Origin: Paraburkholderia sp. SOS3 | GTDB taxonomy: Bacteria; Pseudomonadota; Gammaproteobacteria; Burkholderiales; Burkholderiaceae | Assembly (NCBI RefSeq): GCF_001922345.1 | Contig: NZ_CP018811.1 | Coordinates: 1 to 64,000 of the forward strand | Direction of reading: 5' to 3' | DNA: 64,000 bases | In this document: positions 46,474 to 55,329 of the stretch, piece by piece | Layout of the letters: each line of letters opens with the position of its first letter | How positions within the stretch are numbered: the first letter of the stretch is position 1 | Program-made: the position numbers and the translations under genes | Notes under the pieces: generated by a model | Databases searched by the model: none | The model's input: the letters and a program-made list of their open reading frames with translations, nothing else | Told to the model about the DNA's origin: nothing

Positions 46474-47109
46474 ATGACACAGCGCGAGACGCCACGCTGC
46501 ACCTGGGCAACCAGCGAAGCACTCGCACACTATCACGACAACGAGTGGGGTGTCCCGTCCCGCGACGATCGTCATCTGTTCGAGATGCTGGTGCTCGAGG
46601 GCGCGCAGGCCGGCTTGTCATGGTCCACCATTCTGAACAAGCGCGAGGGTTACCGACGCGCGTTCAGGAACTTCGACATCGATGTGGTCGCGCGCTTCAC
46701 GCCGAAGCAGATCGACGCGCTGATGCTCGACGCGTCGATCGTCCGCAATCGCGGCAAGCTGGAGTCGGCCGTGGCCAATGCGCGCGCGGTCCAGCAGATT
46801 CGCGACGAACACGGGTCGCTCGCGAACTTCGTCTGGTCGTTCGTCGACGAAACGCCGATACAGAATGCGTGGAAGTCCTACCAGCACGCGCCCGCCTCGA
46901 CCGAAATTTCCGACGCCCTCAGCAAAGCCCTGAAGGCGTACGGCTGCAAATTCGTCGGCACGACGATCTGTTACGCGTTCATGCAGGCGGTCGGCATGGT
47001 CAACGACCATCAGGCCGACTGCGGATTTCACGCGAAGTGCGCGGCGCTCGGCAAGAAGCGCCGCGCACGCAAGGCGGCAAAAGAGACGAGCAAAGAAAAA
47101 GCGGAGTGA
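46474..47109 (+). CDS. tag: DNA-3-methyladenine glycosylase I
   Basis: 211 residues from ATG 46474. It cuts 3-methyladenine from alkylated DNA. The N-terminus RCTWATSEALAHYHDNEWGV carries a Cys and His zinc pair, completed by the C-terminal NDHQADCGFHAKC. Middle features: LFEMLVLEGAQAGLSWSTIL with the catalytic-site Glu, and FVGTTICYAFMQAVGMVNDH. The C-terminus is Lys/Ala-rich. The stop codon sits inside a hairpin that serves the facing rpsU gene. Confidence 0.94.
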   Translation: MTQRETPRCTWATSEALAHYHDNEWGVPSRDDRHLFEMLVLEGAQAGLSWSTILNKREGYRRAFRNFDIDVVARFTPKQIDALMLDASIVRNRGKLESAVANARAVQQIRDEHGSLANFVWSFVDETPIQNAWKSYQHAPASTEISDALSKALKAYGCKFVGTTICYAFMQAVGMVNDHQADCGFHAKCAALGKKRRARKAAKETSKEKAE

Positions 47110-47130
47110 ACCTGATGGTTCACTCCGCTT
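47099..47130 (-). terminator. Terminator of rpsU overlapping the tag stop codon
   Basis: AAGCGGAGTGAACC, loop TGAT, GGTTCACTCCGCTT: a perfect 14-base stem. On the minus strand it is followed by a T run (AAAAA on plus, 47096-47100), so it terminates rpsU about 75 bases after its stop. The first arm includes the TGA stop of tag. Confidence 0.85.
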
Positions 47131-47202
47131 CTGAATCTGAGCCCCGCGCTGCCCCGCCAGATTGATGACCTGGCGTTACCGGTGGGGTCGAGCCGCCACT
47201 TT

Positions 47203-47415
47203 TTAGTGGAGCTTCTTCGGCAGCATCTGGCTGCGCAGGCGCTTGTGCAGGCGCTTGACCGCTGCTGCCTTCTTGCGCTTACGCACGGCCGTCGGCTTTT
47301 CGTACGACTGACGCTCGCGCAGTTCGGCGATCAGGCCGTTCTTTTCGATGGCGCGGCGAAAGCGGCGGATCGCCACTTCAAACGGCTCGTTTTCCTTCAA
47401 AAAAATGGTCGTCAT
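47203..47415 (-). CDS. rpsU: 30S ribosomal protein S21
   Basis: 70 residues, the standard S21 length: [61 protein letters not shown]21 helps base pairing between the 16S rRNA 3' end and mRNA. The ribosome site AGGAACTCC lies before ATG. Burkholderia genomes often hold more than one rpsU; this copy stands alone rather than beside dnaG. Confidence 0.97.
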   Translation of the reverse strand: MTTIFLKENEPFEVAIRRFRRAIEKNGLIAELRERQSYEKPTAVRKRKKAAAVKRLHKRLRSQMLPKKLH

Positions 47416-48173
47416 GGAGTTCCTAACTCGATCATTGATACGGTTTCAACTGCGTGAGCAACTGCGCGAGGCAAAGCCGCTTACGCGCCGGCGCTCCGGT
47501 GGGATGCCCCGCCGGACTCACAGCCACACGGGCCGGAACGGGGCAAACAGCTTGCGAAGCGGCCCGGAGGCCGGAAAAGAGGTCGGAAGTTCACCGCCGG
47601 TGCGAAGCCGCCCAAGAAATTACCAAAGGCGGCGCAGGTAGCAAACTCACGGTCGCCCGGAGGACGATCTCAATCCAATCCGCGATCATAACAGGATTTT
47701 AGGTTGTGGACGAGCCATTTTTCCGTTCGTTCAACGACTTGCGGAACATCCATGCACTTTGGGCCGCTCACTGCACCGCAAGGCGGCCATTCATCGATCC
47801 ATAGGGCATCGATGCCGCAATCGCAAGGACACCACGCGATCTTCCTGCAACGAGGACCGCAGCAGACGCGCAGACACGCCGGCGCACAGCCATTTTTTTA
47901 ACGCCCGCACATAGCGCTGCTAACAAATTCTTACAAGTGCCGCGCCCGATTCCAAGCAACTGAATCGCAAAGATTTTCGGCCCTGCGCGCAGAAACGGCC
48001 CGGAAAGCCTTGATTGGCGCGGCTCTCCAATAATTGCGCGCAATTCTGTTTGCTCCCTCAAGTTTTTTTTCTCAACGCCGTCAACCTTCACTGAGGCGGC
48101 CAGCAATGAACGAGTGCTTCCGCCGATCTCAACGTTGCCATGTTTCAAGACTAACGCCTCTACGGAGAACCAC
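47416..48173. other. Interval between rpsU and fliC
   Basis: 758 bases with no supported gene. It holds the rpsU promoter region on one side and, at 48058-48084, the sigma-28-like promoter of fliC with a leader of about 80 bases. The short open frames in 47450-47900 have no ribosome site or family resemblance. Confidence 0.6.
48058..48084 (+). promoter_or_regulatory. Sigma-28 promoter for fliC
   Basis: TCAAGTTT (48058-48065), exactly 11 bases, then GCCGTCAA (48077-48084). Spacing matches the consensus TAAAGTTT-N11-GCCGATAA; -35 has one mismatch and -10 two. Transcription would start near 48091, leaving an 83-base leader before the flagellin ATG. Confidence 0.75.
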
Positions 48174-49616
48174 ATGTCTCTTTCTATCAACAGTAATATT
48201 CCGTCGCTGGTCGCTCAGGAGAACCTGAACGGTTCCGGCAGCGCCCTGTCGCAAGCCATCACCCGCCTGTCGTCGGGCAAGCGCATCAACAGCGCGGCGG
48301 ACGACGCAGCCGGCCTCGCCATCTCCACCTCGCTGCAAACGCAGATCAACGGCCTGAACCAGGGCGTGTCGAACGCGAACAACGGCGTGTCGCTGGTGCA
48401 AACGGCCAGCACGGGCCTCGCGCAGATCACGGCAAGCCTGCAGCGCATCCGCTCGCTGGCTGGCGAAGCAGCAGGCGGCACGCTGACGACGGCCAACCAG
48501 CAAGCACTGCAGCAGGAAGTCACGCAGCAGATCGCCGAAGTGAACCGTATCGCTTCGCAAACGCAATTCAACGGCATCGACCTGCTCGGCGGCGGCGCTG
48601 GCGTGATTCAGGTGCAGGTTGGCGCGAACGTCGGTCAGACGGTTTCGCTCGATCTGAGCCAGGGCGTCTCGGCAGCATCGCTCGGCGGCGGCTTCGTGCA
48701 GAAGGGCAACGTGCTCGGCACGATTACGAACCTGAACCTCGACTCGAACGGCGCGGAAACGTCGGGCGCAGGCACGATCACGTCGGTCAACATCGTTTCG
48801 GACGGCAACGGCGGCTTCTCGTTCACCGACCAGAACGGCAACGCAATCTCGTCGACGGCATCGGCAGCCCTGTTCTCGACGACGACGACCAACGGCGTCT
48901 CGTCGCTGTCGCTGAACAGCACTGGCGCGCTCACGCCGGACAATGAACTTGCCGCCATCTCGAGCGCTGCCGCAGCCGGCACGGGTGCGGACGACGGTAC
49001 GGTCTTTGGCGTGATTTCGGGCATCAACGTCGACGCCGCAACGGGTAAGGACGCAGCCACAGGCGACACGAACACGATCACGTCGGTGACGGTCGAATCG
49101 GACGGCAAGGGCGGCCTCAAGTTCATCGACCAGCACGGCAAGGCGCTCTCGTCGGGCGCGGAGGCAGGCCTCTTTGGAACGGGCGCCACCCCCGATCTCA
49201 CCGCGTTCGCCAACGAGCCGACCAGCACGATCGGTTCCACCGCAGCTGGCGCGCAGCCGACGGGCTCGGCGCTCGCGAACATCAACACGTTGAACGTGCC
49301 GACGTCGGTGTCGCAGATCGACATCAGCTCGACGGAAGGTGCGAACAACGCGCTGAACTCGATCGACAACGCGCTCGCCGCCATCGCCAACATCCAGGCA
49401 TCGCTCGGTGCTGCACAGAACCGCTTCAGCGCGATTTCGCAATCGCAGCAGAACGAGTCGACCGACCTCGCAAGCGCGCAGTCGCAAATCACGGACGCCG
49501 ACTTCGCGCAGGAAACGGCGAACCTGAGCAAGGCGCAGGTGCTGCAACAAGCCGGCATCTCGGTGCTCGCGCAAGCGAACTCGCAGCCGCAGCAAGTGCT
49601 GAAGCTTCTGCAATAA
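48174..49616 (+). CDS. fliC: Flagellin FliC
   Basis: 480 residues from ATG 48174. Conserved D0/D1 N-terminus (MSLSINSNIPSLVAQENLNG, SSGKRINSAADDAAGLAIST) and C-terminus (NRFSAISQSQQNESTDLASA, QAGISVLAQANSQPQQVLKL) are complete. The variable surface part, about 180-400, contains two related segments (about 182-235 and 279-335) sharing the pattern TITSV.[IV].SDG.GG..F.DQ.G.A.SS. It is Ser/Thr-rich and so a good glycosylation substrate. A sigma-28 promoter precedes it and fliD-fliT follow. Confidence 0.97.
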   Translation: MSLSINSNIPSLVAQENLNGSGSALSQAITRLSSGKRINSAADDAAGLAISTSLQTQINGLNQGVSNANNGVSLVQTASTGLAQITASLQRIRSLAGEAAGGTLTTANQQALQQEVTQQIAEVNRIASQTQFNGIDLLGGGAGVIQVQVGANVGQTVSLDLSQGVSAASLGGGFVQKGNVLGTITNLNLDSNGAETSGAGTITSVNIVSDGNGGFSFTDQNGNAISSTASAALFSTTTTNGVSSLSLNSTGALTPDNELAAISSAAAAGTGADDGTVFGVISGINVDAATGKDAATGDTNTITSVTVESDGKGGLKFIDQHGKALSSGAEAGLFGTGATPDLTAFANEPTSTIGSTAAGAQPTGSALANINTLNVPTSVSQIDISSTEGANNALNSIDNALAAIANIQASLGAAQNRFSAISQSQQNESTDLASAQSQITDADFAQETANLSKAQVLQQAGISVLAQANSQPQQVLKLLQ

Positions 49617-49928
49617 GATTCGCCGACGGCGAATCGAAGGGCAGTAGAAAGTAGTCTGTAGCGAGCAGTACGCTGTACGCCCGCGGGTGAGCCGGCAGTT
49701 CATGCAGTACGGCTCATCCGCGGGCGCGTCTCGAGGGGCCAGGCCCCGCCTCGAACACTCGCGAGACACAAGCCGACGCAAAACGTCGCGCAATCAGATC
49801 GTCAGGCTATTGCAGCGCTGACGAAGCAAAGAATAACCGAACAAAGCAGTACGGCGACGCAGGTCTGCGTCGCGAACCCGGATCGTTGCACATCAGCTGG
49901 CCCGACGGGGCCGTATGGAGCCTCTCAG
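49617..49928. other. Interval between fliC and fliD
   Basis: 312 bases without a gene. It contains the stem-loop at 49680-49724 and a perfect short palindrome GCGACGCAG/CTGCGTCGC at 49854-49873, 55 bases before fliD. No sigma-28 promoter for fliD was recognised. Confidence 0.6.
49680..49724 (+). terminator. Stem-loop after fliC
   Basis: CCCGCGGGTGAGCCG and CGGCTCATCCGCGGG pair over 15 bases with one G-T pair and a 15-base loop. There is no T run after it, so it may protect the flagellin mRNA 3' end or attenuate read-through to fliD rather than act as a standard terminator. Confidence 0.55.
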
Positions 49929-51491
49929 ATGAGTTCACCCATTGCCTCCCAGGCAGCCGCCGCCGCCGCGGCAGCAGCAGCAGCCGTCAAGCAGGCCGCC
50001 GATTCGTTGATCTCCGGCTCGACCGGCAGTTCGCTCGACGTCAATTCGCTCGTGTCGGCGCTGGTGAAGGCGAAAACCGCGGGTCCTGCAGCCGCGATCT
50101 CGGCGCAGGCCCAGAGCGACAAGACCGAAATCACCGGACTCGCCACGCTGTCGGCCGCCATGTCGGGTCTGCAGTCGGCCATGGCGCCGTTTCTGAACGG
50201 CAATGCGCTTGCATCGTTCAGCGCGACCTTGAGCGGCGACGGGGTAACGGCGAAAGCCGGCGATGGCGCATTGGCGGGCAACTACTCGCTCGACGTCAAG
50301 CAGGTTGCACAGGCACAGTCGATCACTTCCGGGACGTTCTCGAACGCCGACGCGGCTGCGCTGGGCTCGGGCTCGCTCACCATCTCGCTAGGCGACGCCT
50401 CGAGCTCGAAGTCGTTCCAGATCAACGTCGATTCCTCGAACGACAGCCTGCAGCAGATCGCGGACGCGATCAACTCGGCATCCGACAACCCCGGCGTCAA
50501 GGCCACCGTCATCACGGGCGCGAACGGCCAGTCGATCACGCTGCAGTCGACCACCACCGGTGCATCCAAAACGATCAGCATCAGTTCGAGCGCCACCAGC
50601 GGCCCGCTGTCGCAACTGGCGGTGACGTCGTCGCCCAGCACCGATCCGAATGCGCCGGCCGGTTCGTCGGCAATCAGCTCGACCGGCAATTTCTGGACGC
50701 AGAACACGGCGGCTCAGGACGCGCAACTGACCATCAACAACAACCTCGTCACGAGCTCGACGAACACGATTACCGGCGCGCTGCCCGGCGTGACGCTGAC
50801 GCTCGATCCCAACAACACGAAAACGGTCGGCGCGCAAACGCTCACGATCGCGTCCGACGACAGCTCGGTCGAAGGCGACGTGTCCGCGTTCGTCTCGGCC
50901 TACAACGCCGTGATCGACCAGCTCAACACGCTCGCCGCGCCGGGCACGGCGGGCGTGCAGGGCAGCGGCGGCCAGCTGCTCGGCGACGAAATGATCAACC
51001 AGATCGGCGCGGCGCTCGGCAGCATCGTGGGCGGCAAGGTATCGAGCGGCGGCTTGCAGGGCACGCTCGCGTCGCTCGGCATTTCGTTCCAGCAGGACAC
51101 AGGCGGCCTGCCGTTCGCGGAACTGCAGATCAACGCCGATCCGAACCTGCCGACGCTCGACGACGTGATCGCGACCAATCCGGGGCTCGTCAGCACGCTG
51201 TTCAACGATACGAACGGTATCGCGACGCAGCTGAATTCGCTGATGGACACATACACGAGCGATAGCGGTATTATCTCGTCGCGCACGGACGCGCTCACCG
51301 CCGATATCTCTGCGCTCTCGAAACAGCAGGACGATCTGAACGATTTTTCCGCGCAGTTGACGTCGCAATTCAACGACCAGTTCACGGCGCTGAACACGCT
51401 GCTGGCCCAGACACAGCAGAATCAGACCTACCTGACGGCGTTGTTCGGCGGCAGCAACAGCAACGGCGCGCTGGCGCAGAACAGCAAGTAG
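49929..51491 (+). CDS. fliD: Flagellar filament cap protein FliD
   Basis: 520 residues. FliD caps the filament and inserts flagellin. The N-terminus has a run of 11 alanines followed by VKQAADSLISGSTGSSLDVN, then SLVSALVKAKTAGPAAAISA. The D2/D3 part is Ser/Thr-rich, with FQINVDSSNDSLQQIADAIN matching the FliD_N pattern. The C-terminal part (VSAFVSAYNAVIDQLNTLAA, SLGISFQQDTGG, TALNTLLAQTQQNQTYLTAL) is typical. The poly-alanine run is unusual. It precedes fliT by 55 bases. Confidence 0.96.
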   Translation: MSSPIASQAAAAAAAAAAAVKQAADSLISGSTGSSLDVNSLVSALVKAKTAGPAAAISAQAQSDKTEITGLATLSAAMSGLQSAMAPFLNGNALASFSATLSGDGVTAKAGDGALAGNYSLDVKQVAQAQSITSGTFSNADAAALGSGSLTISLGDASSSKSFQINVDSSNDSLQQIADAINSASDNPGVKATVITGANGQSITLQSTTTGASKTISISSSATSGPLSQLAVTSSPSTDPNAPAGSSAISSTGNFWTQNTAAQDAQLTINNNLVTSSTNTITGALPGVTLTLDPNNTKTVGAQTLTIASDDSSVEGDVSAFVSAYNAVIDQLNTLAAPGTAGVQGSGGQLLGDEMINQIGAALGSIVGGKVSSGGLQGTLASLGISFQQDTGGLPFAELQINADPNLPTLDDVIATNPGLVSTLFNDTNGIATQLNSLMDTYTSDSGIISSRTDALTADISALSKQQDDLNDFSAQLTSQFNDQFTALNTLLAQTQQNQTYLTALFGGSNSNGALAQNSK

Positions 51492-51546
51492 GTCGCAAGC
51501 AAGCGGCAAACAGGCGGCGGTTCACCAACGAGGAGTACGCAAGGCC

Positions 51547-51846
51547 ATGGACCAGAATCAATTGCTCGAGCGAGTCGTCGGGCTGACGCAGATGATCGAG
51601 GAAGCTGCGGCAATTTCCGACTGGCCGCGCGTCGCTCGTCTGATGGAGCGGCGCACGCCGCTGCTCGAATCGCTGACGTTGCCGACGTCTCCCGCCGCGC
51701 TGCAGGCGCTGCGCCGCGTGCAGGCATCGATCGAAGGGCTGCGTTCCCGCGCGATCACGTCGCGCGCAGAGCTCGAAACGGAATACAGTACCGCTGTGCG
51801 CGGCGTGCAGGCTGCCAACGCCTACACGCGCGTCGGCATGCTTTGA
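51547..51846 (+). CDS. fliT: Flagellar export chaperone FliT
   Basis: 99 residues, all helical, starting MDQNQLLERVVGLTQMIEEA after GAGGAG. FliT chaperones FliD and can bind FlhC to lower FlhDC activity in enterobacteria. Similarity is by overall pattern (DWPRVARLMERRTPLLESLT, ALRRVQASIEGLRSRA) and by position after fliD. No separate fliS is present between fliD and fliT. Confidence 0.8.
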   Translation: MDQNQLLERVVGLTQMIEEAAAISDWPRVARLMERRTPLLESLTLPTSPAALQALRRVQASIEGLRSRAITSRAELETEYSTAVRGVQAANAYTRVGML

Positions 51847-51931
51847 TGCAACGGCATACGCATAGCCGCCAGGCATCCACCGAATATCGATAAGAAAAAC
51901 GCGCCGTGACAGGCGTGCTCGTTCAGCTCAG

Positions 51932-51955
51932 GCCCGCTTCCGGCGGGCTTTTTTT
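51932..51955 (+). terminator. Terminator after fliT
   Basis: GCCCGCTTCCGGCGGGC forms a 7-base GC stem with a 3-base loop and is followed by TTTTTTT. It ends the fliD-fliT transcript, so the next glycosyltransferase gene probably has its own promoter. Confidence 0.88.
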
Positions 51956-52139
51956 ATGGGCGCGCGACATCGCCATGGGCGAAATCGACGGTACGCGCCC
52001 CTACGCCCCGAAAAACGGGTGAATCCGGCATCTGCTCGTGGGATCGTCCCACGCTCGAGTCTCTAGACTTGTCCATGGGGCACTGCGCGCTCAGGCATAT
52101 CGCGCTGACGTTCGATGCCCGATGCCCGGAGCAGAACCC

Positions 52140-55100
52140 ATGACACTCGACGCCACCCTGCAGCAGGCCGTGCAACACCATCAGGCGGAAGCTTTCGCGG
52201 AAGCGGAACGGCTATATCGCTCGATCCTGCAAGTGCAGCCCGATCATCCGGAGGCGAATCACCATCTCGGCATGCTCGCGGTGCAGCTCGAGCAGCACGC
52301 GATGGGCTTGCCCTTTCTGAAGGCCGCGGTCAAAGCCAGCCCGCGGCACGCCGAGTTCCGGCGCGACTATGTCAATGCGCTCGAAGCGGCGGGCCAACAC
52401 GACGAGGCCGCGCATGTGCGCGAGGGTGGCAGCCAGTACAGCGCGCCCGCGAACGCGGGGTTTGTCACCGGCATTCATACGAACGAAACGATCAACGGCG
52501 CGATCAACGGCGCGGCAGGCGATGCCACGAACGGCGCAGGCGCAACGCCGACGAACGGCGCGCCGGCGTCCTCCGAGGCCGACGTCCTCGCCGTCGAATT
52601 CGTCGAAACGATTGCCTTGCTGAGCGCCAAAGGCGATCACGCGGGTGCCGAAGCGCTCGCGCAGCAGATGGTGCGCCTGCTGCCCGAACACGGCTTCGGC
52701 TGGAAAACGCTCGCGCACGCGGCGCTGCGGCGCAGCGATCTCGACGGTGCGCGAGTTCCGCTTCAGCACGCGGTGCGGCTGATGCCGCACGACGAACCGC
52801 TGCGCAATCATCTGAACGCCGCGATGGCCATGCACAACGCGCGCGCGCTCGACCAGGCGGGACAGTACCAGGAAGCCGAGCGGCTCTACCGGATCGTCGT
52901 CGCCTGCTATCCGCAGTACCCGGACGCGCTCCACAAGCTCGCTGTCGTGCTGATCCGCCAGCATCAGCCCGATGCGGCCGTGCCGCTGCTCGAGAACGCG
53001 ATCGGCATCGCGCCGAATCAGCCGCAGTACTGGATGAACTATGTCGATGCGTTGCTGCAATCGGGCCAGACAAAGGCCGCCTGGCTCGCGCTCGAAATGG
53101 GCCAGCAACGCGGCATGACCGGACCCGCCGTGGACGCGATCATCAACCTGATGACGACGATCACCGCGCAGAATCTCGAGATCAGGCCGGAACCGATCAC
53201 GCAGCAGCCGCGCATCGAAGCCACGCCCGCGCAGAACGATGCGGCCGCGTCGGCATTGGCCTTGGCAACGGCAGCGCCCGCGCGCCGCGCGCCGCGGCCC
53301 GGCGCCGCCGGCGGACCGATGCCGTCGCAACGCGAATGCGACGAGGCGATCGCGCATTTCAACAAGGGGCGGCTCGACGAGGCAGTCGCCGCCGGCCGGT
53401 CGCTGACCGAGCGGTTTCCGTCGCTGCCGCTCGGCTGGAAGGTGCTCGGTTGCGGCAGCTACCGGCTCGCGAACTATGACGATGCGTTCGGCGCGCTGCA
53501 GAAGGCAAGCGAACTGGGACCGCTCGACGTCGAAGTGTTGCAGGCGCTCGTGAGCCTGCTGATGGCGAAGAACATGCATAAGGATGCGGAAGCGCGCTGT
53601 CAGGCGATGCTCGACATCGAGCCCGACCACCCGGAAGGCCACCGCATCATGGGCATCGTGCTGCTGACGCAAGGCCGCCTCATGGAAGCGGAGCAACATG
53701 CGCGCACCTCGGCTGCGACGTCCCCCGATGCATCGGGCACGCAGGTCACGCTCGGCGCGATCCTGCTGCAGCAAGGGCGGCATGCCGAAGCCGCGACGGT
53801 ATTCCGCCGCGCGCTGGAACTGGATCCCTCGCACAACACCGCCTTCGAGAATCTGAACTTCTGCCTGACCCACGTCGAAAACGTGGCACCGGAAGATCTG
53901 TTCGCCGAACACGTCCGCTACGGCGAGCATTTCGAAAAGCCGCTGAAAAAGCGTTGGAAACCGCATCGCAACCGGAAAGATCCGGACCGGCCGTTGCATG
54001 TGGGCTTTATCTCGGGCGACTTCCGCGGCCATGCGGTGGCCAACTTTATCGAGCCGGTGCTCGAGCGGCTCGCGAACGACCGCAGCGTGATTCTGCATGC
54101 TTACTCGAATACGCCGGGCGAAGATCAGGTAACCGACCGGCTGCGGCAGCACTTCGCTCATTGGCACCACATCTTCGGCACGCACAATGACGTCGCGGCC
54201 GAGCAGATTCGCGCCGACGGCATCGACATCCTGATCGACCTCGCGGGTCACACGGCCAACAACCGGCTGCTCGTGATGGCGCATAAGCCTGCTCCGGTGC
54301 AGGCGAGCTGGATCGGCTATCCGGGCACGACCGGCCTGACCGCCATCGACTACTTCCTGGCCGACCGGTTCTGGGTGCCGTCCGACGAATTCCGCAGCCG
54401 CTTCACCGAAAAGATCGTCTACCTGCCGGCGATGGCGCCGTTCAAGCCCGAAATGCTGTGCCCGCCGGTCAACGGGTTGCCCGCGCTGCGCAACGGCTAT
54501 GTGACGTTCGGCAGTTTCAACCGCATCGAAAAGCTGCGGCGCGATGTGATCGAGTTGTGGGCGAAGGTGCTGCATGCGGTGCCGGGATCGCGCATGATGG
54601 TCGGCTCGATGCCGAAAGACAGCGTGCCCGAAGAGCTGATCGGCTGGTTCGCGGACGCAGGTATCGGGCGCGAGCGGCTCGACTTCAAGCCGCGCGCGTC
54701 GGTGGCTGTTTATCTGCAGCAGCACTATCACGTCGACATCCTGCTCGACACGTTCCCGTTCACCGGCCTCACGACGACAATGCAGGCCTTGTGGATGGGC
54801 GTGCCGATACTGACGATGCCGGGCCGCACGGTACCGGGCCGCAGCGGCGTGACCGCGCTGTCGCACGTCGGGCTTGAATCGTTCGTCGCCGATGGCGTCG
54901 ACGATTACGTGAAGAAGGCGGTCGCGCACGCGAGCGACGTGCAGGCGCTCGCGACGTTGCGCGCGGGCATGCGCGCGCGCTGCGAGGCGTCGCCGATGTT
55001 CAATCCGGATCTGATCGCGACAAGCTTCACGCAGGCGCTGCGCGTGATGTGGCGCAGATGGTGCGAAGGCAAACCGGCTCAGATGTTCGACGTGTCGGAA

Positions 55101-55169
55101 CTTGCCCAAGCGGCACCGACGTCTCGCGCGAAAGATCAGGAAGCTGCGGGGACGATCGCTGTTCGATGA
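52140..55169 (+). CDS. TPR-repeat GT41 (SPINDLY/OGT-type) glycosyltransferase
   Basis: 1009 residues from ATG 52140. TPR units fill about 1-620 (for example AEAERLYRSILQVQPDHPEA, YPDALHKLAVVLIRQHQPDA, EAATVFRRALELDPSHNTAF), with Asn/Gly/Ala-rich and Pro/Ala linkers between blocks. The C-terminal GT41 catalytic domain starts HVGFISGDFRGHAVANFIEP, continues IDILIDLAGHTANNRLLVMA and WIGYPGTTGLTAIDYFLADR, and ends DTFPFTGLTTTMQALWMGVP and TMPGRTVPGRSGVTALSHVG. GT41 enzymes add GlcNAc or similar sugars to Ser/Thr of proteins. The location beside fliC-fliD-fliT suggests flagellin as target; that is an inference. Confidence 0.9.
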   Translation: MTLDATLQQAVQHHQAEAFAEAERLYRSILQVQPDHPEANHHLGMLAVQLEQHAMGLPFLKAAVKASPRHAEFRRDYVNALEAAGQHDEAAHVREGGSQYSAPANAGFVTGIHTNETINGAINGAAGDATNGAGATPTNGAPASSEADVLAVEFVETIALLSAKGDHAGAEALAQQMVRLLPEHGFGWKTLAHAALRRSDLDGARVPLQHAVRLMPHDEPLRNHLNAAMAMHNARALDQAGQYQEAERLYRIVVACYPQYPDALHKLAVVLIRQHQPDAAVPLLENAIGIAPNQPQYWMNYVDALLQSGQTKAAWLALEMGQQRGMTGPAVDAIINLMTTITAQNLEIRPEPITQQPRIEATPAQNDAAASALALATAAPARRAPRPGAAGGPMPSQRECDEAIAHFNKGRLDEAVAAGRSLTERFPSLPLGWKVLGCGSYRLANYDDAFGALQKASELGPLDVEVLQALVSLLMAKNMHKDAEARCQAMLDIEPDHPEGHRIMGIVLLTQGRLMEAEQHARTSAATSPDASGTQVTLGAILLQQGRHAEAATVFRRALELDPSHNTAFENLNFCLTHVENVAPEDLFAEHVRYGEHFEKPLKKRWKPHRNRKDPDRPLHVGFISGDFRGHAVANFIEPVLERLANDRSVILHAYSNTPGEDQVTDRLRQHFAHWHHIFGTHNDVAAEQIRADGIDILIDLAGHTANNRLLVMAHKPAPVQASWIGYPGTTGLTAIDYFLADRFWVPSDEFRSRFTEKIVYLPAMAPFKPEMLCPPVNGLPALRNGYVTFGSFNRIEKLRRDVIELWAKVLHAVPGSRMMVGSMPKDSVPEELIGWFADAGIGRERLDFKPRASVAVYLQQHYHVDILLDTFPFTGLTTTMQALWMGVPILTMPGRTVPGRSGVTALSHVGLESFVADGVDDYVKKAVAHASDVQALATLRAGMRARCEASPMFNPDLIATSFTQALRVMWRRWCEGKPAQMFDVSELAQAAPTSRAKDQEAAGTIAVR

Positions 55170-55236
55170 GCGAGTCGTTCGCCGGTGCATTTCACGCGTC
55201 GGTCGCCTCGGTCAATCAGAGCCAGCGAGAAAACAG

Positions 55237-55272
55237 AAACGCCGTCTGCGATCGAGATCGCAGACGGCGTTT
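55237..55272. terminator. Bidirectional terminator between the convergent glycosyltransferase genes
   Basis: AAACGCCGTCTGCGATC and GATCGCAGACGGCGTTT form a perfect stem of about 16 pairs with a very small loop, flanked by A and T runs. It can stop the TPR-GT41 gene on plus and the kinase-glycosyltransferase fusion gene on minus. Confidence 0.92.
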
Positions 55273-55275
55273 TCT

Positions 55276-55299
55276 TTGATGCGTTGATGCGTTGATGCG
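55276..55299. repeat. Three 8-base repeats TTGATGCG
   Basis: TTGATGCG is repeated three times without gaps directly next to the terminator and 30 bases after the stop of the kinase-glycosyltransferase fusion. No coding role. Confidence 0.6.
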
Positions 55300-55329
55300 T
55301 GTCTGCGCCAGCTAGCGGCAAGCGCACGT

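Noticed and set aside
47500..47640. GC-rich stretch upstream of rpsU considered as a cobalamin-type riboswitch
   Set aside because: Some conserved-looking fragments occur, but no consistent core or downstream vitamin gene; the evidence is too weak.
47704..47901. A 65-codon plus-strand frame before fliC
   Set aside because: No good ribosome site, unusual composition, and no known family; best left as non-coding.
52212..55190. A 992-codon minus-strand frame opposite the GT41 gene
   Set aside because: Composition is Arg/His/Val-rich and mirrors the sense codons; the plus-strand protein has clear TPR and GT41 features.
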